From: Heterotrichella gracilis
Lineage: Eukaryota; Sar; Xanthophyceae; Tribonematales; Xanthonemataceae
Length of the DNA stretch: 58,859 bases
Direction of reading: 5' to 3'
Assembly (NCBI GenBank): GCA_032358255.1
Contig: JAULBX010025608.1
Span: 1-58,859 of the forward strand
Part shown: positions 1 to 10,835 of the stretch, one piece after another
Numbering within the stretch: position 1 is the first letter of the stretch
Layout: each line of letters starts with the position of its first letter
Position numbers and translations under genes: made by a program
The notes under the pieces: generated by a model
Seen by the model: only the letters and a program-made list of their open reading frames with translations
Told to the model about the DNA's origin: nothing
The model's database searches: none

Positions 1-324
1 TGCGGCAAAGGAGGCGAGTTTAGCCAGGCTGTAGCCACCAGTTGCCACTGTGTAGCCACACACGGTTCCCATAGTGAATTATAATGAGTTGATAATAGAA
101 AACTAAAGGTAGACCACAGGCGCAGGTTGTGATGCAGCTTGGGCATCTGGGCGGCGGTAAATGCTACTGAATGATATTAAATGATGCTATTTATAAGATA
201 AGTTAATTACCACAGCAAATTATTATTATTAATTCATACAGCCCATTATTACATAATAATGTAGTAGACACAGCAAATTAATGGAAATTACAACGTTTAT
301 AAAAGGAATTCATTAGTAGTTTAC

Positions 325-2356
325 CTGGTCTCCGTCCTCCTTCACCTCCTCCACATTCAGGTGCTCCATGTTGGTCACCACGCGAGCATGGGGGCCACGC
401 ATGTCTATGATGGTCTGCCGCACTGGCGCGGCCGCCGCTGCAGCTGCCGAGGCCCCACCACCCCCCTCCCCACCCCCCTCCATCAACTCCTCCGCGGTCT
501 TGTAGGTGCGGCGCTGGCGCTGCACGGTGTGCTTCTTCCTCCACATGGGGACGGGCCTGCCAGGCTGCGGAGGTGGTGGAATGGTACAAATGTCAGTGTG
601 GACGGATGCTGGAACAGCGCAGAAGTCATGGGATGCAATGTTTGTGGGTTTGCGGAATTGGTTGTGGGGTTGAACGTGTGCAGGTGAAATGTGAGCGTGG
701 GGTTTGCCTTGGCGCTGCTCGGTGTGCTTCTTCTTCCACATGGGGACGGGCCTGCCAGGCTGCGGTAGGGGGTGGAGTGGATGATGCATTGGCAAGCAAT
801 GGTGGTGCACTGATGGGCGATGGCGGAGGAACTGCAATGCATCACCTGCAACTCTATTCCTAACGCAAGACACGCAGAATACAAGGCATCGGGTGCAGCT
901 TCCCACCCACCTTCGCCTCCTCCTGTGGCACCCGAGTCTGCCATGGGCCACGAATGACATGCGCCTCCTCAAGCCATTAGAGATCAAGGGTTCAGGGTTT
1001 AGGGTTTGCATGCATCGCCTCACCCACCTTTGCCGTTGCCTCCTTGGAGATTATGGTCTAGGATTCAGGGTTCAGGGTTTCCAGCTCACCTTTGCCTTTG
1101 CTTCCTGCTGCGGCACCTTCTCCTCCTGCTGTGGCCCCACGTGGCTCACCTTGAAGTTGTTGAAGCCCAGGCCCATGTTGAGCGGCCGCTGCTTGACCTC
1201 GATGTTGGTGGCGATAGTATAGGTATTACCCTGCTTCTCCCTGCCAGGCCCATAATCACATTTAGCCCCATGCGGTCACCCACACGCCCGCCGTGGCGCC
1301 CGCCCAACAGCACTTCGGCCCACACAAGCGGCGCCGAGCAGTTTTGTCCCGTCTGAAATTTATTTTCACACCGTTTGTTGGTTGTGCACGCAATATGAGA
1401 TTTTGTTGGGCCAGGTCATCCTTGTGGCCCTGCACTAACCTGCCCAGCCCCGTGCCGAATTTGCACCACATTTTCAGGAGGACTTTAACATATCACATGT
1501 ATGGAGGACTTTAATATATCACGTGATATATTAAAGTCCTCCTGACATTTTCTTGAAGGTCTTGCAGTGATTACATTTCCAAGCGGATTTTGCATGATGT
1601 GAGGGTCCGTCACTGAAGCCCTGCGCGTACCTGCCCAGCCCGGTCTTGTACCCCATCTTCTCCATGATCCAGTACTAAATTACATTCACACCCGGTTGTT
1701 GCATTTTGCATGATCCGAGGGTCAGCCCGAGTGGCCTTGCGCTCACCTGCCCAGCCCCATGCTGGTCTTGTACCCCATCTTCTCCATGATCTTGCTGGCA
1801 ACGCCAGTGCTGTGCATTTCTAGCGCAGCCGGTGGCCCGGCGCCCGCCGCTGGGCGCTGATCCTGCTCCTTGCCGCCCTCTGCATCAGCCTGCATGATCC
1901 TGCGTGTGGGGCAGGGGCCGGGCGGTGTACCGGCTGTGTGTGCAGGGGAAGGGGAAACTTGGCTTGGGGCAAGATGTTGCCCAGAATGCGGCGCTTGTGT
2001 GTATTGGGGTTGGGTGGTGCGGGGGGAGGGGAAAAAGGGTTTTCCCAGTTGTGGGTTGGGAGTGACATGGGCGGGGTTGTGGATGGTGGTGTTGCTAGTG
2101 TAGTGGTGATAATGGTGTTAATGGTGGTGACTGTGCCTGGGCCCTGTTGGCTGTACACACCCATATGCATGCATATGCACACAAGCACCACCCTTTTTAT
2201 GCGTGCATACAGCCCATGATACAAAACCTCTCTATGAACCCCCCATACAGCCACACTGCCACCACCGGTGCCACCATGCGTTGTAACCACTGCATCCAAC
2301 ACCCACCTCTTCCCTAAAGCAGTCTGCGGAAGCTCCTCCTCCTCCTCCTCGTCCAT
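325..2356 (-). CDS. TFIP11/STIP (tuftelin-interacting protein 11) G-patch splicing factor, partial
   Basis: Exons on the minus strand: 2307..2356, 1747..1899, 1090..1240 and 325..564, with GT-AG borders and matching phases (198 codons seen). TFIP11/STIP proteins recruit and activate the DEAH helicase Prp43 for spliceosome disassembly in the nucleus. The visible parts, in order, are an acidic N-terminus with a GKR motif, a G-patch (STGVASKIMEKMGYKT then MGLGR), the plant-type IEVKQRPLNMGLGFNNFK segment, and the post-G-patch block with YKTAEEL and IIDMRGPHARVVTNMEHLN, close to the plant STIP consensus. The last exon ends in a clean donor, so the GCFC-like C-terminal domain lies left of the window. 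The TIP_N region is very short, so the ATG at 2356 may not be the true start. The 1090..1240 exon contains an internal AAG|GTGAGC that is read through, because the alternative intron would be only about 23 nt. The introns hold copies of three exon edges (separate entries). Confidence 0.82.
706..770 (-). repeat. Intronic copy of the start of the last visible TFIP11 exon
   Basis: This segment repeats, with a few differences, the start of the 325..564 exon including its acceptor (CAG|CCTGGCAGG) and the codons for GRPVPMWKKKHTEQRQ; the real exon reads GRPVPMWRKKHTVQRQ. It lies about 200 nt upstream on the coding strand and has no evident donor. It is probably a tandem duplicate of an acceptor-exon border and a possible cryptic exon. 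Confidence 0.75.
903..1055 (-). repeat. Two intronic copies of the end of TFIP11 exon 1090..1240
   Basis: Two degenerate repeats of the exon end (VPQQEAKAK followed by the donor) lie at about 903-970 (reading VPQEEAK, then GTGGGT) and about 1020-1050 (EATAK, then GTGGGT). Both keep a usable GT donor. They lie downstream of the real exon on the coding strand. Confidence 0.65.
1415..1700 (-). repeat. Two intronic copies of the end of the TFIP11 G-patch exon
   Basis: At 1625-1680 the minus strand again encodes IMEKMGYKTGLGR followed by a GT donor. At 1415-1465 a shorter copy encodes GTGLGR followed by GTTAGT. Both copy the end of the real exon 1747..1899 (IMEKMGYKTSMGLGR plus donor). Use of either would give an alternative G-patch end. 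The real exon is preferred because it alone carries the full STGVASK start and splices in phase to 1090..1240. Confidence 0.7.
1503..1542. repeat. Perfect 40-bp palindrome
   Basis: Two 20-base arms (GGAGGACTTTAATATATCAC and its exact reverse complement) meet with no spacer. A third, slightly diverged copy of the arm lies just left, at 1476-1496. The palindrome sits in the TFIP11 intron next to the exon-edge copies. It may be a cruciform-forming footprint of an inverted duplication or of a small non-autonomous element. Confidence 0.9.
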
Positions 2357-2787
2357 TGCTTCCTCGGGCTGAGCTGAGCCTAATTAATTAATATGGACAC
2401 ATGCATGCATGCCATTGCAAAGCCTGATGCTGCTGAGCCTAGCTCGTCCCCACCATGCTGTGTTGTTACCAAATGCGCATTATATAGTACTTGCTATGCT
2501 GTTGACGTATCACACAAAGTGCACAGGGTTGTGATGCGGAGACAACATGCGCATTTTTTTGTGGGCATTGGCTTTTACTGTGGTTATTGTGGGCATTGGC
2601 TTTTGAGTTGTAATGTATGGAATACTATTCATGTGCTGTGTGTCTACTCATGGCTGGTTATGCTCTGGGCCAGTCGTACTGTACATGGCAGATAAAATTG
2701 AACGAATTGTTCACCCATATTTTTACGGCAAGGGTGCAAGCTGCTCCATCCAGCCTCTCCTCCACCCTTCCCTCAATTTCCACCCAC

Positions 2788-2952
2788 ATTGCTGAGGGGC
2801 GACTGGAGGGTCCAGAGGCTTTCACCACCATCAAGGCGCTTCCTCAACACGTTCTACAGTTCATCATGGGCCTAAATGGACTGGGTGATAGAGTCCAGTC
2901 CATCCCTCTGGTGTGCAAGGCCTGGTATCAACTCAGCCAAGCGATGAATCAG
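2788..2952 (+). pseudogene. F-box-only remnant of the F-box/LRR family
   Basis: The frame encodes an F-box closely matching the other family members (ALPQHVLQFIMGLNGLGDRV then SIPLVCKAWYQLS, against ALPPDVLQYIMSLTGLGDRV in the paralog at 9460..9645). The position equivalent to the ATG start of the paralogs is ATT (2788-2790) before GCT GAG, so the initiator is lost. The region after the F-box diverges before the usual WEDVQ donor, and no leucine-rich repeats follow within 1 kb. An upstream ATG in the same frame exists, so expression of a chimeric protein cannot be excluded. Confidence 0.7.
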
Positions 2953-3029
2953 TGTGCAAAGTGCAGTAAAGAACGACATACAGCTGCTGCAACCAGGGGT
3001 TATGACCTACAGGTGACACCATTTTGAGA

Positions 3030-4264
3030 TCAGTGTGCGGGCAGCCTGAGGGAAATAAACAGCTGGCAGACAGTCATCAGATTGGACCCCATGCCCCTAG
3101 AAAGAAAAAAGAAAGAAAGGGAACGCACCAAGCGGAGGGCCACTGGCTGCACCAGGGCACCACAACCATCGGATGGATTCCATGTGACTGAAGAGGAACT
3201 TCCTTCAAGGTGCACATTGCGTGTAATCAACATTTGCAGTGAAAATGTTTTGAGCAATAACTGACAAAAAATATCCTAAATTAACTTATGTGCATTACCG
3301 CATCCATGTCTTCAGTGTGGCATGTGCAAGCAGCTTAGGTCATGTAAAATATTACACCCTGCATGCATGCCAGATAGTATTACCTCGCTGAAGTTGCAAT
3401 GAATTTATGAACCAATACTGCCCCTTCACACTCGGAGCTGGAATTGCACCCTTTAATTGGCAGGTGCCCTTCATTCCATATTTTGCAGCTCTACATTCAT
3501 GTAAGCAGGAAATAACAACAATGAGAGCGGTCGGTATAAACCAGCGGCCATAGCAGTAAAACACAGCCCCTAGCAATGCGCGCAACGAAGCCTACTGGCA
3601 GCAGCACAGCCACAGCAGGTATGAAATAGGACAAGGTATGCTGTTGTGCACGAACCACGCGTCAGGCAAAAGTGCCTGCAGAGCCCCCTGAGGGGACCCC
3701 GGTGCCCATGGGCGCCCGGTGCCCATGGGCGCCATCAAATTGTCAAGCTAATGATCACACCACACAGCACTGTGAAGAAGGTAACAAGTAATCCCAACAG
3801 AGCAACCCTTAAAAGCAGGCTACTGGAGAGTAGGAGAAGTCATTCTGCTCAGTAAAACCATCTGTCCATGTTTATTTTTTGGCAAATAATATTTAGTAGA
3901 TGTATTTTATAAATGCAGTTTTACCGCCCACCAGGGGAGGTTCATGGGACGCTGATGGGTTGCAACGTGCTTCTCAAAAAACAGCTTGCTCTTTATTTTG
4001 ATATTACAGCAACGTTCTAAAAGCCTTAGAATAAACATCCAACGAAACACAGGTTCTGAAACCCCAGGGTTTTCCTGGGGAAAAAATGGAATACCCCAAC
4101 GGTATATGATACATGGCTAGGCAAGTTGCATCCTACACAGGATTGGCACAATAATAATGGCATATGTTCCAATAAGGTAATTGAATCGCTGTCCACCACT
4201 CCGCAACCGTCACCTTCAATGCTGCAGGTGAAGGTGAAGGCATGTACACTGCCAACTCTAGTTA
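3030..4264. other. No gene recognised; intergenic
   Basis: Lower-GC spacer between the F-box remnant and the next F-box/LRR gene. A short direct duplication (CCGGTGCCCATGGGCGC twice) lies near 3700-3735. A TTACA at about 4006, read on the minus strand as TGTAA, could be the poly(A) signal of the gene ending at 4265. No convincing coding exon is seen. Confidence 0.5.
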
Positions 4265-6459
4265 TTACTCTTCCCTGTCAAAAACCCCATCCTCCTCGCT
4301 TTCATCATCATAATTCGAATCACTCAAAACTTCTGACTCATCCTGCAACATGGGTTCTGGCACCCCCCACAGCTCACCCGCCAACCCACACATTGCTCCC
4401 GGTGCCGCCAACCCCGCCAGCTTGGCAGCCAGCTCATCAAGTGGCCACCACAGCTCCTCATGGGCAGCGGCATCAAACGAATGCACCCACACGGCCCCTG
4501 TCATGCTATCCCCACCAGTGCTGACAACTGGCACACTGACGCGTGGCGGGCACCCCTCCAGCCTCTCCCACAGCCACAGCAGCGCATCCGCCACTGCCTG
4601 GCAATCACCCATGTGGCGGTAATGGCTGATGTAGCAGTAGGGGATGGGGATTTGGGGGCCCGGGGCCCGAGTGAAGGCCACTCCAACCTTCACCCAGGAT
4701 ACCTCCATCTCAAGGGAGATAGGAAGGTTCTCCTCATCCCGCCCCGGTGGGCCCTTGATGACCAGGCGCTGCAGCGCGGTGAGGGTGTGCATGTCTTTAG
4801 GAAGGCTGAGCGTGATTTGTACCTCACCATCATCGCCTTCAAAGTACGGAGAGTATCCCAAGCACAGCTTGGTGAGGCGTGTGAGCTTATGGATGCCGTA
4901 CCCCAGCTCTGGTTGGTAATCACTGTTACGATAAATGAACATTGATAGATCGAGCTCCACCAGGCCGGTCAACCTGGTAGTACCCTCAACCATCAGCTCC
5001 GGGGGCACGTCGTCATCATAATCAATGTCTTCGTCCAGGGACTGCCACACACGCAGCGCTGTGAGGCCAGACAGCTGGCTCAATGCCTCCACGTCACCGG
5101 TGTAGTCGCGCTGGAAGCCCTCCTATGCCAGGGTGGCGAGGGTGGGGAGGGTGGAGGGGAGGGCGTCCACCACGGGGAATGCCGGCTGAAAGATTGAATT
5201 GCAGCCGCTCCCAAAGGTGAGGTGGCAAAGGGAGGTGCTGGAGCTGATCAGCAGCGGGACTGGACCACGCTCGGATTGCAGAATGAACAGCAGCTCGCCG
5301 GGGTACACTTGCAGCACTTCCAGATGGGGGAAGCACGCGATGTCCTCCGGACAGGGGAAGTTCGTCAGGTGCAGGCGCTCCAGCTGTGTGAGGGCTTGCA
5401 GGTGGTTGGCCACATGTTGCAGGACTGTGTGGTCAGGTGCGTGCTCCACGCCCCATGTGTAGTTCATGATATAGCCAGCCAGCTCCAGGCTCCCCAGGGT
5501 CGTGAGCCCTGCCACGTGCTGCACTGCTGCATCCAGATGGCGCGCTGCCACACCCCATGGCCCACCACCCTCGTTGGCAACCCTGATGTGCACCTCAAGC
5601 TGCGTCGGGTGCACGCATGCCGGAAGGGCGGTTAGCGCATCGGGCGCCACGCTGCCGAGGCGCAGCCGGCGCAGCATGGAGCCGCAGGCGAGGAGGGCGG
5701 CCATGGGCCCGCTGTTGCCGATGAAGGCGGTGTACAGACCCATGTTGCCTGGGGGGTATGTGCACGGGAGGTACAGCCGCTGCACAGCAGGCATGCGCGG
5801 CAGAAGCCAGCGGATGAGGATGGCGTAGTGGTTGGCCGTTAGGTGTTGTAGGTCACAGTACGTCGAGATGGAGAAGGCCGCTTCTCCCGAGAGAGAGTCC
5901 TTGAGGTGCCGAACCACCCTACTCGGGTTGACTGCTTCTTGCGCCTGCGCATTCGGGGACATACAACCGGCAGCACATGGATGTGTTTAGGGTTTAGGGT
6001 TAGGGGTTTAGGGTCCCTGCAGACCTCAGCGGTGGCATCAAAAGGGGGCAATCATGCACAGCGCCTACACCTGGAAGGATTGCAAACAACAGGCGCACTG
6101 AGGGCCTTTGCTGGGGGGAACCTCTCTTACGCACCACCCACAAGTGAACAGGTTGCAACAACAGTTCAAACACACAGGAAGCCAAGTACTTCACATGAGA
6201 GTCACAGTACTCTGCACATGAGTCCAGTCAGTAGAAGGATGCACGCCTCTCCCTGAACTGCAGCCTTTAGTCTCACCTGCACGTCCTCCCACATGGATGA
6301 GGAGCCTAGGCTGAGGCGGTGCCAGGCCTTGCACACCAGAGGTACGGACCTGACTCTGTCCCTCAGTCCTGTCAGGCTTAATGTGTACTGGAGGACGTCC
6401 GGTGGCAGCGCCTCGATGGTGGTGGCCTCTAGGGCTCCCAACCGAGGTGGCTCAGCCAT
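4265..6459 (-). pseudogene. F-box/LRR protein with one in-frame TAG (copy A)
   Basis: Two exons: 6277..6459 encodes the F-box (LPPDVLQYTLSLTGLRDRV, SVPLVCKAWHRLSLG, ending WEDVQ) and 4265..5944 encodes leucine-rich repeats and the family C-terminus. The phase-0 intron is conserved in all full-length paralogs. The LRR part has segments such as LTQLERLHLTNF, LTGLVELDLS and LTRLTKLCLGYS. The C-terminal block has DALLWLWERLEGCPPRVS and DELAAKLAGLAAPGAMCGL, then an acidic tail. The frame is open for 620 codons except for one TAG at 5123-5125 (codon 335), where paralogs have a leucine codon (ATLA-stop-EGF against ATMALEGF). F-box proteins normally act as SCF ubiquitin-ligase substrate receptors. 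A single nonsense lesion suggests a recent pseudogene, or a truncated protein of 334 aa. Confidence 0.8.
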
Positions 6460-7594
6460 GGTTGGAGTGACCCAGTTGGAGTGACCTGTGCAAGGTGGGA
6501 GTAGGATGGTTTTGGGGCAACGTGACAGGGACGTCTACACCACGAGAAGGAGAAAGACCCACTTTTAATATATTGTACACGTAGACCTTGGTAGGCGTGC
6601 TGGGTGATAGGCGTGAAACAGTGAGGCATATGCATGCATGCGAGGGGTTTTTGGAACACTGCATAGCCGTGCAAGACACGCCTTTTTGCACAGATTCAAC
6701 ATAGGTAGGATATGGAGTGGAAACAAAAGCTGTTGTAGCGCCAGCAACATACCTGATACCTCCGACCCGCAGGGATGCTAGTGGCTCAGCCCCAAGTGTG
6801 GCACAGTGTCGTTACAGATCAGGCAGCAAGGCCGTGACTGAGGATCTGCAAGCACTTGGGGATTCTGGGCAGTAGAAGACGTGCAGTGTGCCAAATATTA
6901 CGCCTGCCGAACTACTTAAACGTATTTTGCTCATTAGCAGAGAATGGAATCAGGGTTTTATTTTGGCATAAATATTCAAAACAAAAATATTTTATTTCCT
7001 AAACAAAATGTCCCTGCAAAGAAAATGCACTGCTGCAGCTAAGACCAGTCAGGCTGGGAGACTGTGACACTGTCACAAGATAGATCATGACCCTGAGTCA
7101 GGTCTAGTCTGCCAAAATTTTGGTCTTTAAACAACTACATACCTGCAGCACTACTCAGCAGCCTGTGGCCCCCAACCTTATCCTCGTGCATTCCCTGTTT
7201 TTCGTTCTGCTTAACACTTACCAGTCTAAGACTGGTTGCTGACCATGGTTCTCACAAAACATGCTTTACACAGGTCATGTGACATTCAAGCTGCGCATTG
7301 CTAGGCAAAGCACACCCGTCTCAAGATGCTTTTGTTCAATTTTTGTGACAGTGTCCAAATAGTATAGCATTCTGCTACCGGTAAGTGCACATGTGCGAGG
7401 GATTGACAGGTCCCAGCTAACATACCCAAAAATCCTCCAATTCAGTAAATATATTACCCTAAGCATGGTACACCCAGTTTTATGTACAAGCCCTAGGCAG
7501 GTAAATGACTTATTGTGCACCACCCGCACAGATTAGCTGCTACAGGTGACTACGTGGGCCATGCCAATGCTACTAGCTCTATTCATTGCCACGG
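6460..7594. other. No gene recognised; intergenic between two F-box/LRR copies
   Basis: AT-richer spacer of about 1.1 kb between the start of copy A and the stop of copy B, both on the minus strand. It should hold the copy A promoter near 6460-6700 and the copy B 3' UTR; a TTACA at about 7265 could be a minus-strand TGTAA signal. No further exon was found. Confidence 0.5.
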
Positions 7595-9645
7595 TCAGCA
7601 CCATACGTCAATCCCCCACGGTGCACGCAAGCCACACATTGCACCCGGTCCCACCAACCTCATCAGCTTGGCAGCCAGCTCATCAGGAGGGCACCACAGC
7701 TCCTCGTGCGCCGTGGCGTCAAATGAGTGCACCCAATCGCCTTTTGCCACAGTGCCCCCATTGTAGCCCGCAGTCGGCGCACTGACGCGTGGTGGGCACC
7801 CCTCCAGCCGCTCCCACAGCCACAGCAGCGCATTCGCCGCGTCCTCCCAATCACCCATGGTGTGCTGTGCTTCAATGTAGCAGTGAGGGGTCCGGCAGTC
7901 GAGCCTGGGCTCAAACTCACATGGCTTGGACGTCCAGATTGCCCCCGCCGCCATGCCCGTGTGCCAGCCGCTCTCCCAAAGGAGCCGAGATCTGCCCTCA
8001 ATCTTGATAGAGAGCGCGGAGGTTTCATCGTGGAATTCACACTCCACCGGCTGGAGGCCATCCACCATGACCTGTGGACCCAAGGGCACCGCAGGGGGCG
8101 CCCTGGCCCACACCCCAGGCATATTGCCCTTGATGACCAAGCGCTGCAGGGCAGTCAGGGTGGTGATGCTCTGTGGAAGGATGAGCGTGGCCTGGGTCCT
8201 CACAACACCGGCAGCAAGATCGGTAAAGAAGCTTGAATACCCCAGGCAGAGCCTAGTCAGGCGAGTGAGCGCTTGGATGCCGCTGTCCAGCCTTGGGTGG
8301 GATGTCTGCCCTGGGTTTGGACTGCGTCCCGAGAGCTCCAGCTCCACCAAGCCTGTCAAGGCAGCCAAACCCACTGGCAGCCGCTCCGGCTGATATTGCT
8401 GCCAGATGCGCAGCGCCGCGAGGCCAGGCAGCTGGCTCATTGCAGGCAAGCTGGGTCCGTCTAACGGGTGGTTGGGCCTGAAACCCTCCAGTGCCATTGT
8501 GGCGAGGTTGGGGAGGGTGGACGGGAGGGCTTCCACCAAGGGAAGCTGCGTTGAGAAGTCGCAGTGCCACTCAGTGCCAAGGGTCAGGCTGCGAAGGGAG
8601 GTGCTGGAGCCGATGGGCAGCGGGCCTGGACGAAAGTGGTTCACCAGCTTATTTGCTTCATTCAACAGCTGGCGGAGGTACACTTGCAGAACCTTTAGGT
8701 GGGGAAAGCACTCGAGGTCAGCTGGAGCTGTCAGGTGCCTCAGGTGCAGGCGCTCCAGCTGGGTGAGGCTGCACAGCTGGTTGGATGCCCTTTGCAAATC
8801 TGAGGCCAGCTCCTCTTGCCAATTACCCCCCTGAAAATCCCTGTGCAAGTCCGGGACAGACAGCTTGAGGCGCCGCAGCTGCGTGAGTGCTGCCAAGTGG
8901 GCCAGGCCATTCTTAATCTGGCGCGTGAATACACTCCAGGGAGTGGCAGGCTTGTTGTCAACCTCTATGTGCACCTCCAGCTGCGCCAGGTGCCCGCACG
9001 CTGTCAGGGCAGCCAGGGCGTTGAATGCCACGCTGTCAAGGTGCAGCCAGCGCAGCATGGAGCCGCAGGTGAGGATGGAGGCGATGGGCCCGCTGTGGGC
9101 GCCGGTGGAAGTGGATTGGGAGGGGCAGTAAGCGCGGGAGCCATAGCTGCTGCACACTAGGCATCCGGGGCAGCAGCCAGCGGGCGAGGTGCCTGCAGTG
9201 GCTGAAATGCGAAGGGGCCCTCACCATATCTGTCACCTGTGAAAGTTGGGAATACAACTTTCAGCAAAAAGGTGGCAGTACCTTGCCGTGCAACAGGAAC
9301 CCCTTTCACTAAGGTGCCACCCTCGCGTCACGCACTGCCCACACTGAGCAGCGTGGCAACAACAGTACAATCACGCAGCCTGAACTATAACGATCTTAGC
9401 CTGCAGTTGCGCACAAGCCTGCAAGTTTCTCCCTCAACAGAAGGTTGTAACCAGCCTACCTTCACGTGGACCCACAGGTCTGAGGGGCCTAGGCTGAAGC
9501 GATGCCATGCCTTGCACACCAGAGGGACGGACCGCACCCTGTCCCCCAGTCCTGTCAGGCTCATAATGTACTGGAGGACGTCAGGTGGCAGCGCCTGGAT
9601 GGTGGTGGTGACCCCTGGGGCCTCTATCTTGGGTGCGTCAGCCAT
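7595..9645 (-). pseudogene. F-box/LRR protein with a one-base frameshift (copy B)
   Basis: Two exons: 9460..9645 encodes the F-box (LPPDVLQYIMSLTGLGDRV, SVPLVCKAWHRFSLGPS) and 7595..9236 the LRR region and C-terminus. Joined, they total 1828 nt, one base more than a multiple of three. The frame from the F-box runs through ARWLLPRMPSVQQLWLPR, but the conserved continuation (SGPIASILTCGSMLRWLHL, then about 480 residues of LRRs) is in the next frame; the shift falls at about 9128-9133, in a TT of GCGCTTACTG. The C-terminal part keeps DALLWLWERLEGCPPRVS and DELAAKLMRLVGPGAMCGL. One indel in an otherwise intact gene points to a young pseudogene. The long 3' reading frame could still be made from an internal start. 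A sequencing error is less likely because neighbouring genes have clean frames. Confidence 0.8.
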
Positions 9646-10493
9646 GGTGAACCTGCAGCAGCGCAGGCGGAGCAGGGTCTGCAGTTAATAGCTTCAATTG
9701 CTTACCGCCTACAGAAGCAATAAAATATTACTTAGACTTCCAGCTGGTAAAAAAAGTAGTCTACAGGCTTGCTAACAGTGGTAGGCTTCCGGAAGGCGTA
9801 CATACGGGCTCAAACGCATGCATGCATTTGACGAGGTCGAGTCCAGGCAAGCGCTGTGCAAGGCACGACCTGGCTCCCAAGGTTTACAGCAAGAGATACA
9901 CTTGGATAACCAAGGAAAGCCCAGTAGAGCAGCAGCAGCAGCAGCACCACCACCACCACCCACACCCCTACCCTACCCCTTACCTTTGGACAAGTCCGAT
10001 CCACAAGGATGCTGCGTCACCTGTCGCCCACAGCCGGGTTGAGCAATCAAAGGCAGCGCCACGCAGCTGCCTTCCAGCCTTGCTTGTGAACTCCGGGGAC
10101 TGACATCAGGTTGATAACCAACTTATTGCAGTCTCGAGAAGGAAGGCGGGAAACACAATTTGGCGGGAAACAACAAATGCATTTAAAAAATAAAATGCAA
10201 TCTATTATAATTTCCACAGCGGTGAACATATGATTAGGAGACGGGCTGGGAAGACAAGTGGCTGCTGGCCGACGCCGCGAAAACAGCAAGCGTTCATGGG
10301 CACATAAGCAGCCACTTCCTGCAGCCTAAAACTATCTTGTATACGAGCATCTGCTCAGCGAGCTATATTTCTATACGGCCTGTGCCAAGTCGCAATCAGG
10401 CGCTCAACCAGGTTTCCCTAGCTGCCCGGCAACTGCCCCTCCCATCCACGCCGTGTGGTGCTTTTGAAAACTAGGCCCAGCCACACTTTGGTT
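9646..10493. promoter_or_regulatory. Divergent promoter region between F-box/LRR copy B and eIF1
   Basis: The genes on either side start outward from this 850-bp spacer, so it must hold both promoters. A (CAG)n/(CAC)n microsatellite lies at about 9930-9965. AT-rich stretches lie at 10170-10215, and a TATA-like CTATATTTCTATA lies at about 10362-10374, about 120 nt before the eIF1 ATG. No precise start site can be assigned from sequence alone. Confidence 0.4.
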
Positions 10494-10835
10494 ATGACTG
10501 AAGTAGCAGAGATCCCATCTGCTATCGGCGGCTTCGACCCTTTTGCAGATGCTGCTGAGCAAGACAGCTCCAAGTCGGATTATGTCCACATCCGTATCCA
10601 GCAGCGTAACGGCAAAAAGAGCCTGACAACCGTGCAAGGCCTGGACGAGGGCTTCGACTATAAGAAGGTCCTCAAAGCTCTGAAGAAGGAGTTTTGCTGC
10701 AACGGGACCGTCGTGGACGATCTGGAGCTTGGCAAGGTCATCCAGCTGCAGGGAGACCAGCGCAAGAACATGTCCATCTTCCTGGTGCAGAACAACCTCG
10801 TCAAGAAGGATCTCATCAAGATTCACGGCTTCTAG
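10494..10835 (+). CDS. SUI1: Translation initiation factor eIF1 (SUI1), intronless
   Basis: One uninterrupted frame of 113 codons. eIF1 binds the 40S subunit near the P site and monitors start-codon selection. The SUI1 domain covers most of the protein: YVHIRIQQRNGKKSLTTVQG (about residues 31-50), the basic FDYKKVLKALKKEFCCNGTV stretch, then IQLQGDQRKNM and the C-terminal VKKDLIKIHGF. The length matches the family (108-113 aa). The start was chosen at 10494 over an in-frame ATG 39 nt upstream because MTEVAEIPSAIGGFDPFAD is the expected eIF1 N-terminus. A TGTAA poly(A) signal follows at 11138-11142. It is the only complete gene in the window without introns, which might reflect retroposition or simple compactness. 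Confidence 0.97.
   Translation: MTEVAEIPSAIGGFDPFADAAEQDSSKSDYVHIRIQQRNGKKSLTTVQGLDEGFDYKKVLKALKKEFCCNGTVVDDLELGKVIQLQGDQRKNMSIFLVQNNLVKKDLIKIHGF

Noticed and set aside
1..300. Possible exon of TFIP11 or of another F-box/LRR copy at the left edge (minus strand LAKLASFAA)
   Set aside because: Too short and weak to separate from chance; the sequence between 60 and 320 is AT-rich and non-coding.
313..1023. Long minus-strand frame of 236 codons covering the copied and the real TFIP11 exon
   Set aside because: It runs through an intron and a copied exon start. Splice sites and phase give the 325..564 exon instead.
1127..1150. Mini-intron of about 23 nt in TFIP11 between AAG|GTGAGC and CCACAG
   Set aside because: Far shorter than any workable spliceosomal intron. 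Reading through keeps the frame, so it was kept as exon.
5123..5125. TAG as a sense codon (alternative genetic code, as in some ulvophytes)
   Set aside because: eIF1 (ends HGF-TAG), FAS1 and the beta-barrel-like gene use TAG as their natural stop exactly at conserved C-termini, so TAG is a stop here.
9930..9965. CAG/CAC microsatellite as a coding polyglutamine/polyhistidine tract
   Set aside because: No gene model includes it; it lies between two divergent starts.
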